From contig JAGGSW010000071.1 in the NCBI GenBank assembly GCA_021158895.1, positions 1 through 16,897 of the forward strand: 16,897 nucleotides of DNA. The letters run 5' to 3'. Of this stretch, positions 7,816-15,557 are shown one piece after another; position 1 is the first letter of the stretch; each line of letters opens with the position of its first letter. Under the pieces are notes generated by a model. That model worked only from the letters and a program-made list of their open reading frames with translations, was not told the origin of the DNA and did no database searches. The stretch is from Candidatus Odinarchaeota archaeon. GTDB taxonomy: Archaea > Asgardarchaeota > Baldrarchaeia > Baldrarchaeales > DXJG01. Both the position numbers and the translations under genes were made by a program.

Positions 7816-8805
7816 TTATAATTTTTGTATTTTTATCGATTGCTGTATAACTTCCGTGTTAACGTATCCAGCTACAAATGTCGACCCTGTTTTTACGTTG
7901 TTTACTATTATTTTTGCCGGTGCAAATAGGTCTGGACTGATTTTGTAGAAGTCAAATTCGGCGGCCTTAAATATGTCATAGAAGGGGCGCCCATAGTCTT
8001 TTGATGTACATGATGGAACTTTTGCTACGTATTCTTTTAATTTTTCATCATCGTCATATTCTACGATTAATTTAACAACTCCACCGTAGAGGATCATGTC
8101 ATTTGTTCTTCCCATAGCCTTTATAGATTTCGGATGTACGGGAGCTATTGGTGCATATCCGGAGGCATATAGAATTTTCTTAGGATCAAAACCAACCTCG
8201 GAGATTTTATGTATACCTGTCTCGACGACACGGCCAGATATTTGAACTGAACCAGCTATACTGGAAGTCGGTGTTACAACAGCATAAACGTTCTCTATTG
8301 ACACATTACATTCCTCTGCAATATATTTCAATGCTTCCTCTGTCGGTTTTTCATCAGACTCTAAAACTATTACAGCTACGTCTGCTTTGTCCTCGTATTC
8401 AATTTCTTCGTAAAGCTTTTTCGGTTTTAATGATAATGCTCTAGCTGGCCCAGAACCCATTCCGAAGTACTTGCCAACCTTTATTCTCCAACCTGCGAAT
8501 TGTGAACCGAGTGTTGAAACAGCTGGATGATCCGTTGCAACAAATATGGTGGGAAGTTCTACATCGCCAAAAGACATCTGGGTCAATTGGGCCTCTCCTA
8601 GACCTCCCAGACAAACTTCGGCCACAAACTTCCCAGCAAGTAAGCCTCCCTTAACTTCAACTCCCGCATCTATAATTGTCGCTCCTGACGATGTCTTTTC
8701 GACTTCAATGTTTAACATTTCTCTATTTTCAATCAGTTTTTCGATAATTTTTTTCGCTTCCACATTTACGCTTAGCTTAGGCACATTAACCCCCTCACCC
8801 ATCAT
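7816..8805 (-). CDS. mch: Methenyltetrahydromethanopterin cyclohydrolase
   Basis: Mch interconverts N5-formyl-H4MPT and N5,N10-methenyl-H4MPT in the cytoplasm. The sequence is full length (322-329 residues) and matches the family throughout: 'LSVNVEAKKI' near the N-terminus, 'VEVKGGLLAG', 'AEVCLGGLGEAQL', 'FVATDHPAVSTLGSQFAGW', 'YFGMGSGPARAL', then 'YAPIAPVHPKSIKAMGRTND' and 'GRPFYDIFKAAEFDFYKIS'. The first ATG (8805) overlaps the fwdC stop as ATGA. However, GGGTGAGGGG lies just inside this frame and is well spaced for a GTG at 8784, which would give a family-like N-terminus, so the GTG may be the real start. It is the last gene of the fwdDBAC-mch block and translationally coupled to fwdC. 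Its usual upstream partner, the formyltransferase Ftr, is not in the window. Confidence 0.97.
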   Translation of the reverse strand: MMGEGVNVPKLSVNVEAKKIIEKLIENREMLNIEVEKTSSGATIIDAGVEVKGGLLAGKFVAEVCLGGLGEAQLTQMSFGDVELPTIFVATDHPAVSTLGSQFAGWRIKVGKYFGMGSGPARALSLKPKKLYEEIEYEDKADVAVIVLESDEKPTEEALKYIAEECNVSIENVYAVVTPTSSIAGSVQISGRVVETGIHKISEVGFDPKKILYASGYAPIAPVHPKSIKAMGRTNDMILYGGVVKLIVEYDDDEKLKEYVAKVPSCTSKDYGRPFYDIFKAAEFDFYKISPDLFAPAKIIVNNVKTGSTFVAGYVNTEVIQQSIKIQKL

Positions 8806-9629
8806 TCTAAATATTTCTCATAAAATTGAAGATGCTTATTCTTCTCTGTTGAAACGTACAACTTTCCTGCTCCATTTTCATTTAGATCCCCAGTAAAGAG
8901 ATAGAATGGCCCCTTGATCTTCTCTCCCTTTACTTTAAATGATTTTTTGATTTCTTCAAAAGTAAAGCTTGGCAGTACAGATGGAACATAGCCTAGAATT
9001 GCTATTTTGCCGCCTTTCATCATTGCTCCACATCTTCCCGCGCAGTCTCCTTCAACTAGTATAGTACCCTTTTTCATGTGAATTCCAGGGAAAAGCCCAG
9101 CGTTGCCTTTTACTATTATTGTTCCTCCTCTCATCCAGCATCCTACTTCATTCCCAGCGTTTCCATGAATTATTATAGTACCCTTTTTCATTCCTTTTGT
9201 ATCACCACGATAAGGCGCCCCAACGTAATCCCCAGCATTGCCTTTAATTTCTATTTGTCCTCCTTTCATTCCTGCCCCAACCCAGGAATCAGCATCTCCC
9301 TCTACGATTATTTTGCCGCCTTCCATTTTCTCACCTAGATACATTCCAACGGATCCTTTGATCAAAATTTGCCCGTCTGTCATTTTGTAGCCTATTCTTC
9401 GGACTTTCCTTACATCGCCCTCGATAATTATTTTTGTATCCGCTGGCGCTTCTCCTGATGACCCGGCGGCTTCAAATAGGTCTCCAAGGGTTGTTTTTCT
9501 GTTCCCCTCCCACATCTCTAACTTCTCTATTTCTTCAATGGGTTTTCCTGCAAAGTTATCTGGAGTTATGGTCTCGGCAATTATTGGTACTTTAAATGTT
9601 ACTTTTGGTTTTAGGGTTATTTCTCCCAT
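8802..9629 (-). CDS. fwdC: Formylmethanofuran dehydrogenase subunit C
   Basis: Subunit C of the tungsten- or molybdenum-dependent formylmethanofuran dehydrogenase; 275 residues. From about residue 68 to 214 it is built of some seven repeats around 'GNAG..VG..M.GG.I.I.G', the right-handed beta-helix shared with the C-terminal domain of glutamate synthase large subunit. FwdC packs against FwdA and helps hold the methanofuran-side active site. The open frame reaches a GTG at 9638, but AGGTGA overlaps it and is spaced five bases from the ATG at 9629, which is the better start. The gene begins 11 bases after the fwdA stop and its TGA overlaps the first ATG of mch. Nothing is missing relative to the family. 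Confidence 0.96.
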   Translation of the reverse strand: MGEITLKPKVTFKVPIIAETITPDNFAGKPIEEIEKLEMWEGNRKTTLGDLFEAAGSSGEAPADTKIIIEGDVRKVRRIGYKMTDGQILIKGSVGMYLGEKMEGGKIIVEGDADSWVGAGMKGGQIEIKGNAGDYVGAPYRGDTKGMKKGTIIIHGNAGNEVGCWMRGGTIIVKGNAGLFPGIHMKKGTILVEGDCAGRCGAMMKGGKIAILGYVPSVLPSFTFEEIKKSFKVKGEKIKGPFYLFTGDLNENGAGKLYVSTEKNKHLQFYEKYLE

Positions 9630-9640
9630 GTTTTTCACCT

Positions 9641-11332
9641 CTAAAGGTTGGTCTTTACCGCTATTGGTTTTGAAGAAGCTAACTCATTTTCCCCTATAAT
9701 GTAGTTTTCAAGCGATACCGTGTAGTATTCCTTGAATTTCTCTGAAACTTCTCTTAGCATATCCTTTTCTAGGTCTTCAGGTATTGCCGGTTTTACCCAG
9801 AAGGTCTCTCCTATGAAGGACTTGACAATCTCCCCGTCTTTAACTATTATTTCTCCTCCCTTTATTGTATATGCTGCTCTCTTAAGTGCCCTTCTAACCT
9901 TCTTATACTCTTTTGATGGGTCTATTTCCATGGGGTTTATGTTGTATATTGCTATGTCCGCATCAGCCCCTACACCTAGATGTCCCTTATTTGCTAAGTT
10001 TAGAGCTTTCGCTGTTGCCGCTCTCGTTATTATAGCAATTTCATAGAAAGTATACTCCCTATCTATGCTGGGCAATGTACTTCGTTTCTTTGCTCTTTTA
10101 TTAATTTTATTTAATACTTTTTCTCGCGCAACTTTACTCATTAACCATGTTATTACTCGTGGATACTTCATAAAAGTCCCTGCATTTGGATGATCTGTTG
10201 TTAGAAACACTCTCCAAGGATCTTTTATCAGAAGAGCTAATTCGAGACCTATTGTCCATTGCACCGCATTTACGAAGTTTTTACGCTTATATTTATATGG
10301 AACGATTCCTGCACTTCCTTCTGCCTCTACATCAGCGTTTTTCCACTTGTTTCCAGTTAAGTTTTGCAGTATGAATTGGAATGGTCCGTCACCTGTCATA
10401 GTTGTGGCGTCTCCAAAGACCACCTGCCCTAGATCTATTGTAACGTGGTTGTGATTATTTACGTACTTTGCTATTTCTGGTGCTCCAGATCTAAGTGTAA
10501 TCCAAGAATCTCCACCATATCCACAGAATTGTACGTGCGTTATGTGTATGTTCGGCTTTCCATCCGCTAGGTCACTTACAGTGTCCATGGTCTCTATAGT
10601 TGTACGATAGTTACCAGGTTTCCCAAGATTATTTGTGTGAAGATGTATTGTATGAGGTAGGTTGAGCATTTTGTTTATTTTGCATAATCCTCTGATTATT
10701 TCTCGCGGAGTTATATCAAAGGGAGGTACTTGGTCATCTAAGCTTTCTACGTTTTTCCCCCATCCCCAGAGCTCCACTCCACCTGGATTGACGATCTTTA
10801 TGGCATATCCTTTTAATGCTTTAAAGATCCATCCTATGAAAGCTGCACATTTATCAATTTCCCCTTGACTTAAGTAATCTAAGACAATCCAATTGTTATC
10901 GAGCACAAGGTAGCAAGATTTGTCTATCAATGGTATATCATTCAACTCCTCGTGAGTATGTCTCGTTTTTAGCGGAGGTGATGCTGCTTCTATTACAGTT
11001 GTATATCCAAGTCTTGCATATCGGTAACCTATTGTATATGTTGATGGAACCGTGTGACCGACTTCAGCTCTTGTTATTGCAGTTCTTGGCTTCACATCTT
11101 TATAATGGTCTTCTGGTCTTAGTATTCGTCCCGAATTAACTTTTGACCCTGCAATGTGAGAATGTATATCTACTCCTCCAGGCATTACCAGCATGTTCGT
11201 TGCATCTATAACCTTAGCGTCCGAACTAACTGATTCTACTATTTTCCCATCTTTCACCGCTATATCCATTTTTTCTCCGTTTATCTCGTTTATCGGGTCG
11301 TAAACATAACCATTTTTTATTAGTAACTCCAA
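9641..11332 (-). CDS. fwdA: Formylmethanofuran dehydrogenase subunit A
   Basis: Amidohydrolase-type subunit, 563 residues, that condenses formate with methanofuran (or hydrolyses formylmethanofuran) at a binuclear zinc site. The expected metal ligands are all visible: DIHSH with His57 and His59, the carboxylated-lysine candidate Lys179 in YAIKIVNPGG, His230/His232 in TIHLHTN, and Asp380 in TTDHPN. The order matches the dihydroorotase/urease-like family. The start is TTG at 11332, supported by GGTGA six bases upstream; it lies only one base from the fwdB stop. The C-terminal part contains the second half of the composite beta-sandwich (GADADIAIYNINPMEID) typical of amidohydrolases. Position in fwdD-B-A-C agrees with one holoenzyme made from one transcript. 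Confidence 0.97.
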   Translation of the reverse strand: MELLIKNGYVYDPINEINGEKMDIAVKDGKIVESVSSDAKVIDATNMLVMPGGVDIHSHIAGSKVNSGRILRPEDHYKDVKPRTAITRAEVGHTVPSTYTIGYRYARLGYTTVIEAASPPLKTRHTHEELNDIPLIDKSCYLVLDNNWIVLDYLSQGEIDKCAAFIGWIFKALKGYAIKIVNPGGVELWGWGKNVESLDDQVPPFDITPREIIRGLCKINKMLNLPHTIHLHTNNLGKPGNYRTTIETMDTVSDLADGKPNIHITHVQFCGYGGDSWITLRSGAPEIAKYVNNHNHVTIDLGQVVFGDATTMTGDGPFQFILQNLTGNKWKNADVEAEGSAGIVPYKYKRKNFVNAVQWTIGLELALLIKDPWRVFLTTDHPNAGTFMKYPRVITWLMSKVAREKVLNKINKRAKKRSTLPSIDREYTFYEIAIITRAATAKALNLANKGHLGVGADADIAIYNINPMEIDPSKEYKKVRRALKRAAYTIKGGEIIVKDGEIVKSFIGETFWVKPAIPEDLEKDMLREVSEKFKEYYTVSLENYIIGENELASSKPIAVKTNL

Positions 11333-11333
11333 A

Positions 11334-12617
11334 TTACTTCACCCTCTCCTTTAACTTTTTAAGAATCATTTTTAGAACTTCTTCATCTGACAGTATCCCT
11401 GGCGGTGGCTCAACAAGTTTCTTAAGTCTTAATGGAACTGCATCCATTCGATACGCTGACCCCTCCGCCTCTATTCCTACGACAGCTGTCGGTATAACCA
11501 CCTTTGATATCATTGTTGTCAAAGTTTCATGAGGATCAAGTGTTATTACCGGGATTTTTGCAAGATTTCTTATGGCTTCCGCAGGAAAACCTGAGACAGG
11601 GTCTGATGCTACTATTAGTGCGGCATCACAGTCCCCTCGGGTAAGTACATCAACGAAAGTTGTATCTCCAGGGTTATAGAATGGATATCCTCTACTAAAG
11701 TCGACAGCGAATGGAAATCCTGTAGCCCACGCCATAACCTCATTGGCGCCAGTGACGTTAAAATGACCTCTCATGGGCACCATTACGAACTTTGTATAAT
11801 TATTTAATTCTCTAACAAGATTTACTGCTGCTTCTATGTTCCTTGCTTTGCCTGCTGACATTGTCAATCCTAATCCGAAAAACAGTGCTCCAAATCTACA
11901 TGAAATCAGCATGTCTGCTAGTTCTTCTATCTTTTCTGCAGGTATCCCTGCTATTTCTTCTTGTTCTAATTCTCCGTTTTTCACTGCCCATCTAAGAGCT
12001 GTTAATAGCTCGAAGTCTGAGTTTGGTTTAATTTGGATAAATATATCTGCTGTTTTGGCTGTATGCGTTTTTCTTACGTCAACTACAATTACTGTTCTTT
12101 CCTTTCTACCTTTTACGAATCTTCCTCTACTTGCTGCGGAGTATCTAGCCATGTGTCTTGGATGAGCATGCGCCGGATTGCATCCCCAATATATTATGAG
12201 TTCCGCTCTGTTTTTCACCTGCCCTAAAGTACATGTAGATATTCCCGCATCCTGTTCCCCTAGTATAGTGGGCCCGTGACATACAGATGCTGTGTTATCC
12301 ATTACCCCTCCTACTAATTCTGCAATTTCTATGCCTATGTTTATTGCCTCTGTCGAAGTACAGCTCCAGCCGTATAAAGCTGGATATTTCGCATTTGCAA
12401 GTATTTCAACTGCTTCATTTATAGCTTCTTCTAAAGAAACTTCCCTTCCGTCAATTCTCGGTTTATATATTCTCTCTTCATTGTACTTCGTGAATTTTGT
12501 TGCACTTATTGCACAGCCTTTTCTCACTTTTACTACTCGGTTGTCCTCTATATCTACCTCTATATCGTCGCATAAACTTCCACAGAACGGACATACAACA
12601 TTACGTACGGTCTTCAA
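11334..12617 (-). CDS. fwdB: Formylmethanofuran dehydrogenase subunit B (catalytic)
   Basis: Catalytic subunit that reduces CO2 to formate at a W- or Mo-bispterin site; 427 residues, molybdopterin oxidoreductase fold. The N-terminal [4Fe-4S] ligands are Cys9, Cys12, Cys16 and Cys35 (CPFCGSLC...GCA). The metal-ligand position is Cys113 in VCHGPT, so this is the cysteine and not the selenocysteine form; no in-frame UGA is present. Further family segments are YWGCNPAHAHPRHM and 'GRFVKGRKERTVIVVD'. The start is TTG at 12617, which overlaps the fwdD stop as TTGA, with GGGGAGAG upstream. Fwd and Fmd (W or Mo) cannot be told apart from this sequence. The electron-transfer subunits FwdF/FwdG are not encoded nearby. 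Confidence 0.97.
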   Translation of the reverse strand: MKTVRNVVCPFCGSLCDDIEVDIEDNRVVKVRKGCAISATKFTKYNEERIYKPRIDGREVSLEEAINEAVEILANAKYPALYGWSCTSTEAINIGIEIAELVGGVMDNTASVCHGPTILGEQDAGISTCTLGQVKNRAELIIYWGCNPAHAHPRHMARYSAASRGRFVKGRKERTVIVVDVRKTHTAKTADIFIQIKPNSDFELLTALRWAVKNGELEQEEIAGIPAEKIEELADMLISCRFGALFFGLGLTMSAGKARNIEAAVNLVRELNNYTKFVMVPMRGHFNVTGANEVMAWATGFPFAVDFSRGYPFYNPGDTTFVDVLTRGDCDAALIVASDPVSGFPAEAIRNLAKIPVITLDPHETLTTMISKVVIPTAVVGIEAEGSAYRMDAVPLRLKKLVEPPPGILSDEEVLKMILKKLKERVK

Positions 12618-13009
12618 GGCTCTCTCCCCACAACCATTTTTATGAGTTTTTCAGGGTCTAAAATTTCTTCGTCCTTAGCTGGTTCTATTGTTGCCTCTAT
12701 TCCTTTAAGCGAAGGCATGCCTGTGCTTTCTGTGGCTGAGGGCATTAAAATACTTGCCCATGGACCGTAGGGTATAAAAGCTATACCTTTATGTGGTGCT
12801 TGTGTGGACTCAGTAGCTTTAACTACGACCTCTCCATACTTTGTTTTTACCTTGACATTCTGACCTGAACTTACTCCAAGCAACTTTAGATCTTCTGGAT
12901 CAAGTTCGCATACAGCTACTTTTTCCATATATTCTTTGGAGAATTTTCCCAGTTCTTTAGATACTCCTTGATTTAAACTTCTACCTGTTATTAAAATTAC
13001 TTTAATCAT
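12614..13009 (-). CDS. fwdD: Formylmethanofuran dehydrogenase subunit D
   Basis: Small subunit (131 residues) with the molybdopterin-dinucleotide-binding beta-barrel that in other oxidoreductases is the C-terminal domain of the catalytic chain; here it completes FwdB. Signatures: 'ITGRSLNQG' at the N-terminus, 'CELDPEDLKLLGVSSGQNVKV' and 'YGEVVVKA', then 'GIAFIPYGPWASILMPSATESTGMPSLKGIEATI'. The frame is open up to 13060, but ATG 13009 is preceded by GAGGG at seven bases and gives the usual N-terminus. It is the first gene of the fwd-mch block, so its leader (from about 13078 to 13010) carries any control signals. Confidence 0.93.
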   Translation of the reverse strand: MIKVILITGRSLNQGVSKELGKFSKEYMEKVAVCELDPEDLKLLGVSSGQNVKVKTKYGEVVVKATESTQAPHKGIAFIPYGPWASILMPSATESTGMPSLKGIEATIEPAKDEEILDPEKLIKMVVGREP

Positions 13010-13068
13010 ATTTAGCCCTCTCTTTTCCTTAACGAGATACCAGAGATAGTAGTTATTCATTCAAAGTT

Positions 13069-13081
13069 ATGTTAATAACAT
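13069..13081. repeat. Inverted repeat (possible operator) at the predicted fwd transcription start
   Basis: ATGTTA-A-TAACAT is a perfect 6+6 inverted repeat around one central base. It sits 20-43 bases downstream of the fwd TATA box, i.e. over the expected start site, which is where an archaeal repressor would bind. No other copy was noticed in the mtd promoter. The operator role is an inference. Confidence 0.4.
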
Positions 13082-13260
13082 ACACATTTAACTTTTAAGG
13101 TTAAATTTAAAGGGCGAGAAAGACCTTTAATGTATTGATGTATTTTTGTTTGTATAAAAATCTTGGACTTAAAACAGCTGAACTTCAAACCGTAAAAAGA
13201 GTTGACAAAAGACAAAGAGCAGTTGTTAACGTTCCCGTAAATCGATATTGCAAGAAGCAT

Positions 13261-13276
13261 ATAATTTAAATTATAT
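13261..13276 (+). promoter_or_regulatory. TATA box of the mtd operon
   Basis: ATAATTTAAATTATAT, about 45-60 bases upstream of the mtd ATG. The first 14 bases are also a perfect palindrome, which is common in TATA elements and need not mean an operator. Confidence 0.5.
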
Positions 13277-13319
13277 TTGTTAAATATTGCATGAGAGAAA
13301 GATAGTATGGGGGATAGTA

Positions 13320-14168
13320 ATGGAAGGACAAATAGTAAAAATAGGAGTTGTAAAATGTGGCAACATCGGTACGGCGCCCCTTATCGAATTCTTATTTGAC
13401 GAGAGAGCTGATAGGGAAGATTTAGATGTTCGCGTGGTTGGTAGCGGTGCTAAAATGGGGCCAGAACAAGCAGAAGAAGTCGCAAAAAAAATTTTAGATT
13501 TTAACCCCGACCTTGTCATAATTATCAGTCCAAATGCAGCTTTACCGGGACCTAGCAAGGCAAGAGAAATATTGGCTCAATCTAACATCCCTACCATAGT
13601 TATCAGCGATCAACCTGGGAAGAAAGCTGTAAAGGACATCGAAGGAAAAAATATGGGCTACTTTATTATTCCCGCAGACGCCATGATTGGCGCAAGACGA
13701 GAGTTTCTCGATCCAATAGAAATGGCCATATTTAATGCTGATCTAATTAAGGTTCTCTCAGAAACTGGAGTTTTTTCGATAGTTTACAGGGAGATAGCTA
13801 AGGTAGTCGAACAGATAAAAAAAGGAGAGAAACCAGAACTTCCAAGAATAATTATCGATAAGGAGATAGCAGTGAAGGCTGCAGGTTTTCAGAATCCATA
13901 TGCACTAGCGAAGGCCATGGCTGCCTATGAAATAGCTCGTAATGCTGCAAGTCTCACCGTAGAAGGATGCTTCGTAATAAAAGAAATGGAAAGATATGTT
14001 CCAATTGTAGCGGCTGCACATGAAATGATCCGAATAGCTGCAGCGCTTGCCGACGAAGCTAGAGAAATAGAAAAGTACGGAGATTGTCTATTGAGAATGC
14101 CACATCACAAAACCGGAGAAATTCTAACAAAGAGAAAACTCATCGAAAAACCAAAAAGACAAGAATAG
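13320..14168 (+). CDS. mtd: F420-dependent methylene-tetrahydromethanopterin dehydrogenase
   Basis: Mtd reversibly reduces methenyl-H4MPT to methylene-H4MPT with reduced F420. The 282-residue protein matches the family end to end: 'VKIGVVKCGNIGTAPLIEFL', 'DERADREDLDVRVVGSGAKM', 'DLVIIISPNAALPGPSKARE', 'PTIVISDQPGKKA', 'GYFIIPADAMIGARREFLDP', and a helical C-terminal part with 'RYVPIVAAAHEMIRIAAALADEAREIEKYGD'. The frame is open upstream to a TTG at 13287, but ATG 13320 has GGGGGAT at a proper distance and gives the known N-terminus. It is the first gene of the mtd - small ORF - mer unit, read away from fwd. Its presence shows that the cell makes F420. Confidence 0.97.
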   Translation: MEGQIVKIGVVKCGNIGTAPLIEFLFDERADREDLDVRVVGSGAKMGPEQAEEVAKKILDFNPDLVIIISPNAALPGPSKAREILAQSNIPTIVISDQPGKKAVKDIEGKNMGYFIIPADAMIGARREFLDPIEMAIFNADLIKVLSETGVFSIVYREIAKVVEQIKKGEKPELPRIIIDKEIAVKAAGFQNPYALAKAMAAYEIARNAASLTVEGCFVIKEMERYVPIVAAAHEMIRIAAALADEAREIEKYGDCLLRMPHHKTGEILTKRKLIEKPKRQE

Positions 14169-14184
14169 TTAGAGATGATGCGTA

Positions 14185-14457
14185 ATGGAGGTTGTAAAAA
14201 AAACCCCCGTCGATAAAAGAAAAAACTTGATGACCCCCCTAATTGATATATTGCTGCGGTCCAACAATGCCACTAAGCTTTCAAGCAGTACGGCCAACTT
14301 GATTCTCCATTACTGGCAACATGATGAACTTACATCGGATGAGGGCTTTCAAAGACTACTTGAAGCAGCATACGCAATTGAACCTGAACAAACTACAGAA
14401 TTATTAAACAACGCCGGTCTAAATGTTGTAGCTGAGGAATTAAAGAAACAGGTTTGA
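14185..14457 (+). CDS. Unknown 90-residue protein between mtd and mer
   Basis: I do not recognise this protein. It begins 16 bases after mtd and ends 21 bases before the mer ATG, so it must be on the same transcript. The N-terminal 15 residues are basic (KKTPVDKRKN); the rest looks all-helical and acidic: 'MTPLIDILLRSNN', 'STANLILHYWQHDELTSDEGFQRLLEAAYAIEPEQ', 'TTELLNNAGLNVVAEEL'. There are no cysteines, no membrane segment and no signal peptide. The only Shine-Dalgarno-like stretch before ATG 14185 is weak (GAGATGATG), so it may be coupled to mtd. Codon use looks like its neighbours. A small partner or regulator of Mtd or Mer is possible but not shown. Confidence 0.72.
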   Translation: MEVVKKTPVDKRKNLMTPLIDILLRSNNATKLSSSTANLILHYWQHDELTSDEGFQRLLEAAYAIEPEQTTELLNNAGLNVVAEELKKQV

Positions 14458-14478
14458 AGCTTAAAGAGAGTGATGGAT

Positions 14479-15474
14479 ATGGTAAAATTTGGAATAGAAT
14501 TTGTGCCTATGGATCTATATTGGAGGACTACTTTTTACACCATTCAAGCCGAAAAAGCAGGTTTTGACCATGTATGGATAACTGACCATTTTAACAACAG
14601 AAACGTCTACGTAACTTTAACGTGCATAGCTTTACACACGAATAGAATAAAAATGGGGCCTGGTGTCACAAATCCGTACTTAGTGAACCCTGTCATGACT
14701 GCACAATCCGTTGCATCAATATCCGAAATAGCTCCAAACAGAGTCACTCTTGGCATCGGTGCTGGAGATAAAACTACACTAAGTCTTTTAGGGGTAGAAA
14801 TTAAAAGCCCCCTTAGAGCAATCAGAGAAAGTGTAGAAATAATTAGATCGCTAATAACTACCGGTAAAGCAAAATATTCTGGTAAAATCTTCAGCGTCCA
14901 GAAGGCAAAATTCAATTTTAAGCCGAAAGGAAATATCCCTATATATATAGGCGCCCAGGGACCCAAAATGTTAGAACTAGCAGCCAAAATCGGAGATGGT
15001 ATCCTAATTAATGCTTCACACCCCAAGGATATTGGAGATGCCTACCAATATATCAAGAGCGGTGCCGAAAAGGTGAATAGAAAGCTAGATGAAATTGATG
15101 TCGCTGCATATACATCCTTCTCCATACATGAGAAAGAAAAGAAAGCTATCAAAGCTGCTACGCCGGTGGTTGCATTTATAGTTTCTGGTAGCCCAGAGCC
15201 TGTATTAGAAAAACATGGGATTAGCGTAGAAGATGCTATGGCTATCAAAAAAGCTTTAGAAGCAGGAAACTGGGGCGAGGCTTTCTCAAAAGTAACACCA
15301 GAAATGATAGATGCCTTTTCTATAAGTGGAACTCCAGAAACTTGCATTGAACGTATAAATGAACTAATTAAGTTAGGAGTTACACAGTTCGTAGTTGGGT
15401 CTCCTATTGGACCGAATGTTAGAGAAGCCATAGATTTAATAAGCAGAGAAATAATACCGCATTTCAAGGAATAA
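14479..15474 (+). CDS. mer: F420-dependent methylene-tetrahydromethanopterin reductase
   Basis: Mer reduces methylene-H4MPT to methyl-H4MPT with reduced F420; TIM-barrel protein of the luciferase-like superfamily, 331 residues. Family segments in order: 'VKFGIEFVP' at the N-terminus, 'WITDHFNNRNVYVTL', 'GPGVTNPYLVNP', 'NRVTLGIGAGDKTTLSLLGV', 'IPIYIGAQGPKMLELA', 'DGILINASHPKD', 'DIDVAAYTSFSI' (here EIDVAAYTSFSI), 'VVAFIVSGSPEPVLEKHGI', 'FSISGTPETCIERI' and 'GVTQFVVGSPIGPN'. Three starts are close together (GTG 14470, ATG 14473, ATG 14479). I choose 14479 because the family begins right there and GAGTGAT lies upstream. Last gene of the mtd unit, with a T-rich terminator after it. Confidence 0.96.
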   Translation: MVKFGIEFVPMDLYWRTTFYTIQAEKAGFDHVWITDHFNNRNVYVTLTCIALHTNRIKMGPGVTNPYLVNPVMTAQSVASISEIAPNRVTLGIGAGDKTTLSLLGVEIKSPLRAIRESVEIIRSLITTGKAKYSGKIFSVQKAKFNFKPKGNIPIYIGAQGPKMLELAAKIGDGILINASHPKDIGDAYQYIKSGAEKVNRKLDEIDVAAYTSFSIHEKEKKAIKAATPVVAFIVSGSPEPVLEKHGISVEDAMAIKKALEAGNWGEAFSKVTPEMIDAFSISGTPETCIERINELIKLGVTQFVVGSPIGPNVREAIDLISREIIPHFKE

Positions 15475-15487
15475 TTTAACTTAACTA

Positions 15488-15504
15488 ATTTTATTTTTCC
15501 TTGT
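15488..15504 (+). terminator. T-rich terminator of mtd-mer unit
   Basis: About 14 bases after the mer stop the plus strand reads ATTTTATTTTTCCTTGTT, an archaeal oligo-T terminator. The next gene converges from the other strand. Confidence 0.5.
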
Positions 15505-15557
15505 TCTTGTACCGTTAAGTATTTTGAGGTAAGTAATTAGTTAGCACTTTAAATTAG

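Larger units (their letters stand above)
13010..13319. promoter_or_regulatory. Divergent control region between fwdD and mtd
   Basis: This is the only gap over 300 bases outside the pseudogene. It holds no credible gene. On the minus strand CTTTAAATTTAA (13101-13112) is a good TATA box for fwd, putting the start of transcription near 13075-13085. On the plus strand ATAATTTAAATTATAT (13261-13276) is the TATA box of mtd, predicting a start near 13297-13302 and a leader of about 20 bases with GGGGGAT. The two promoters are about 150 bases apart, so the two arms of the pathway can be controlled from one place. Confidence 0.55.

Noticed and set aside
9641..13009. Possible selenocysteine in FwdB or a frameshift in the fwd genes
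   Set aside because: The metal-ligand position is a normal Cys codon and each fwd frame is intact from start to stop.
13261..13274. 14-base perfect palindrome ATAATTTAAATTAT as an operator
   Set aside because: It coincides with the mtd TATA box, and such A/T palindromes are expected there, so no separate operator is claimed.
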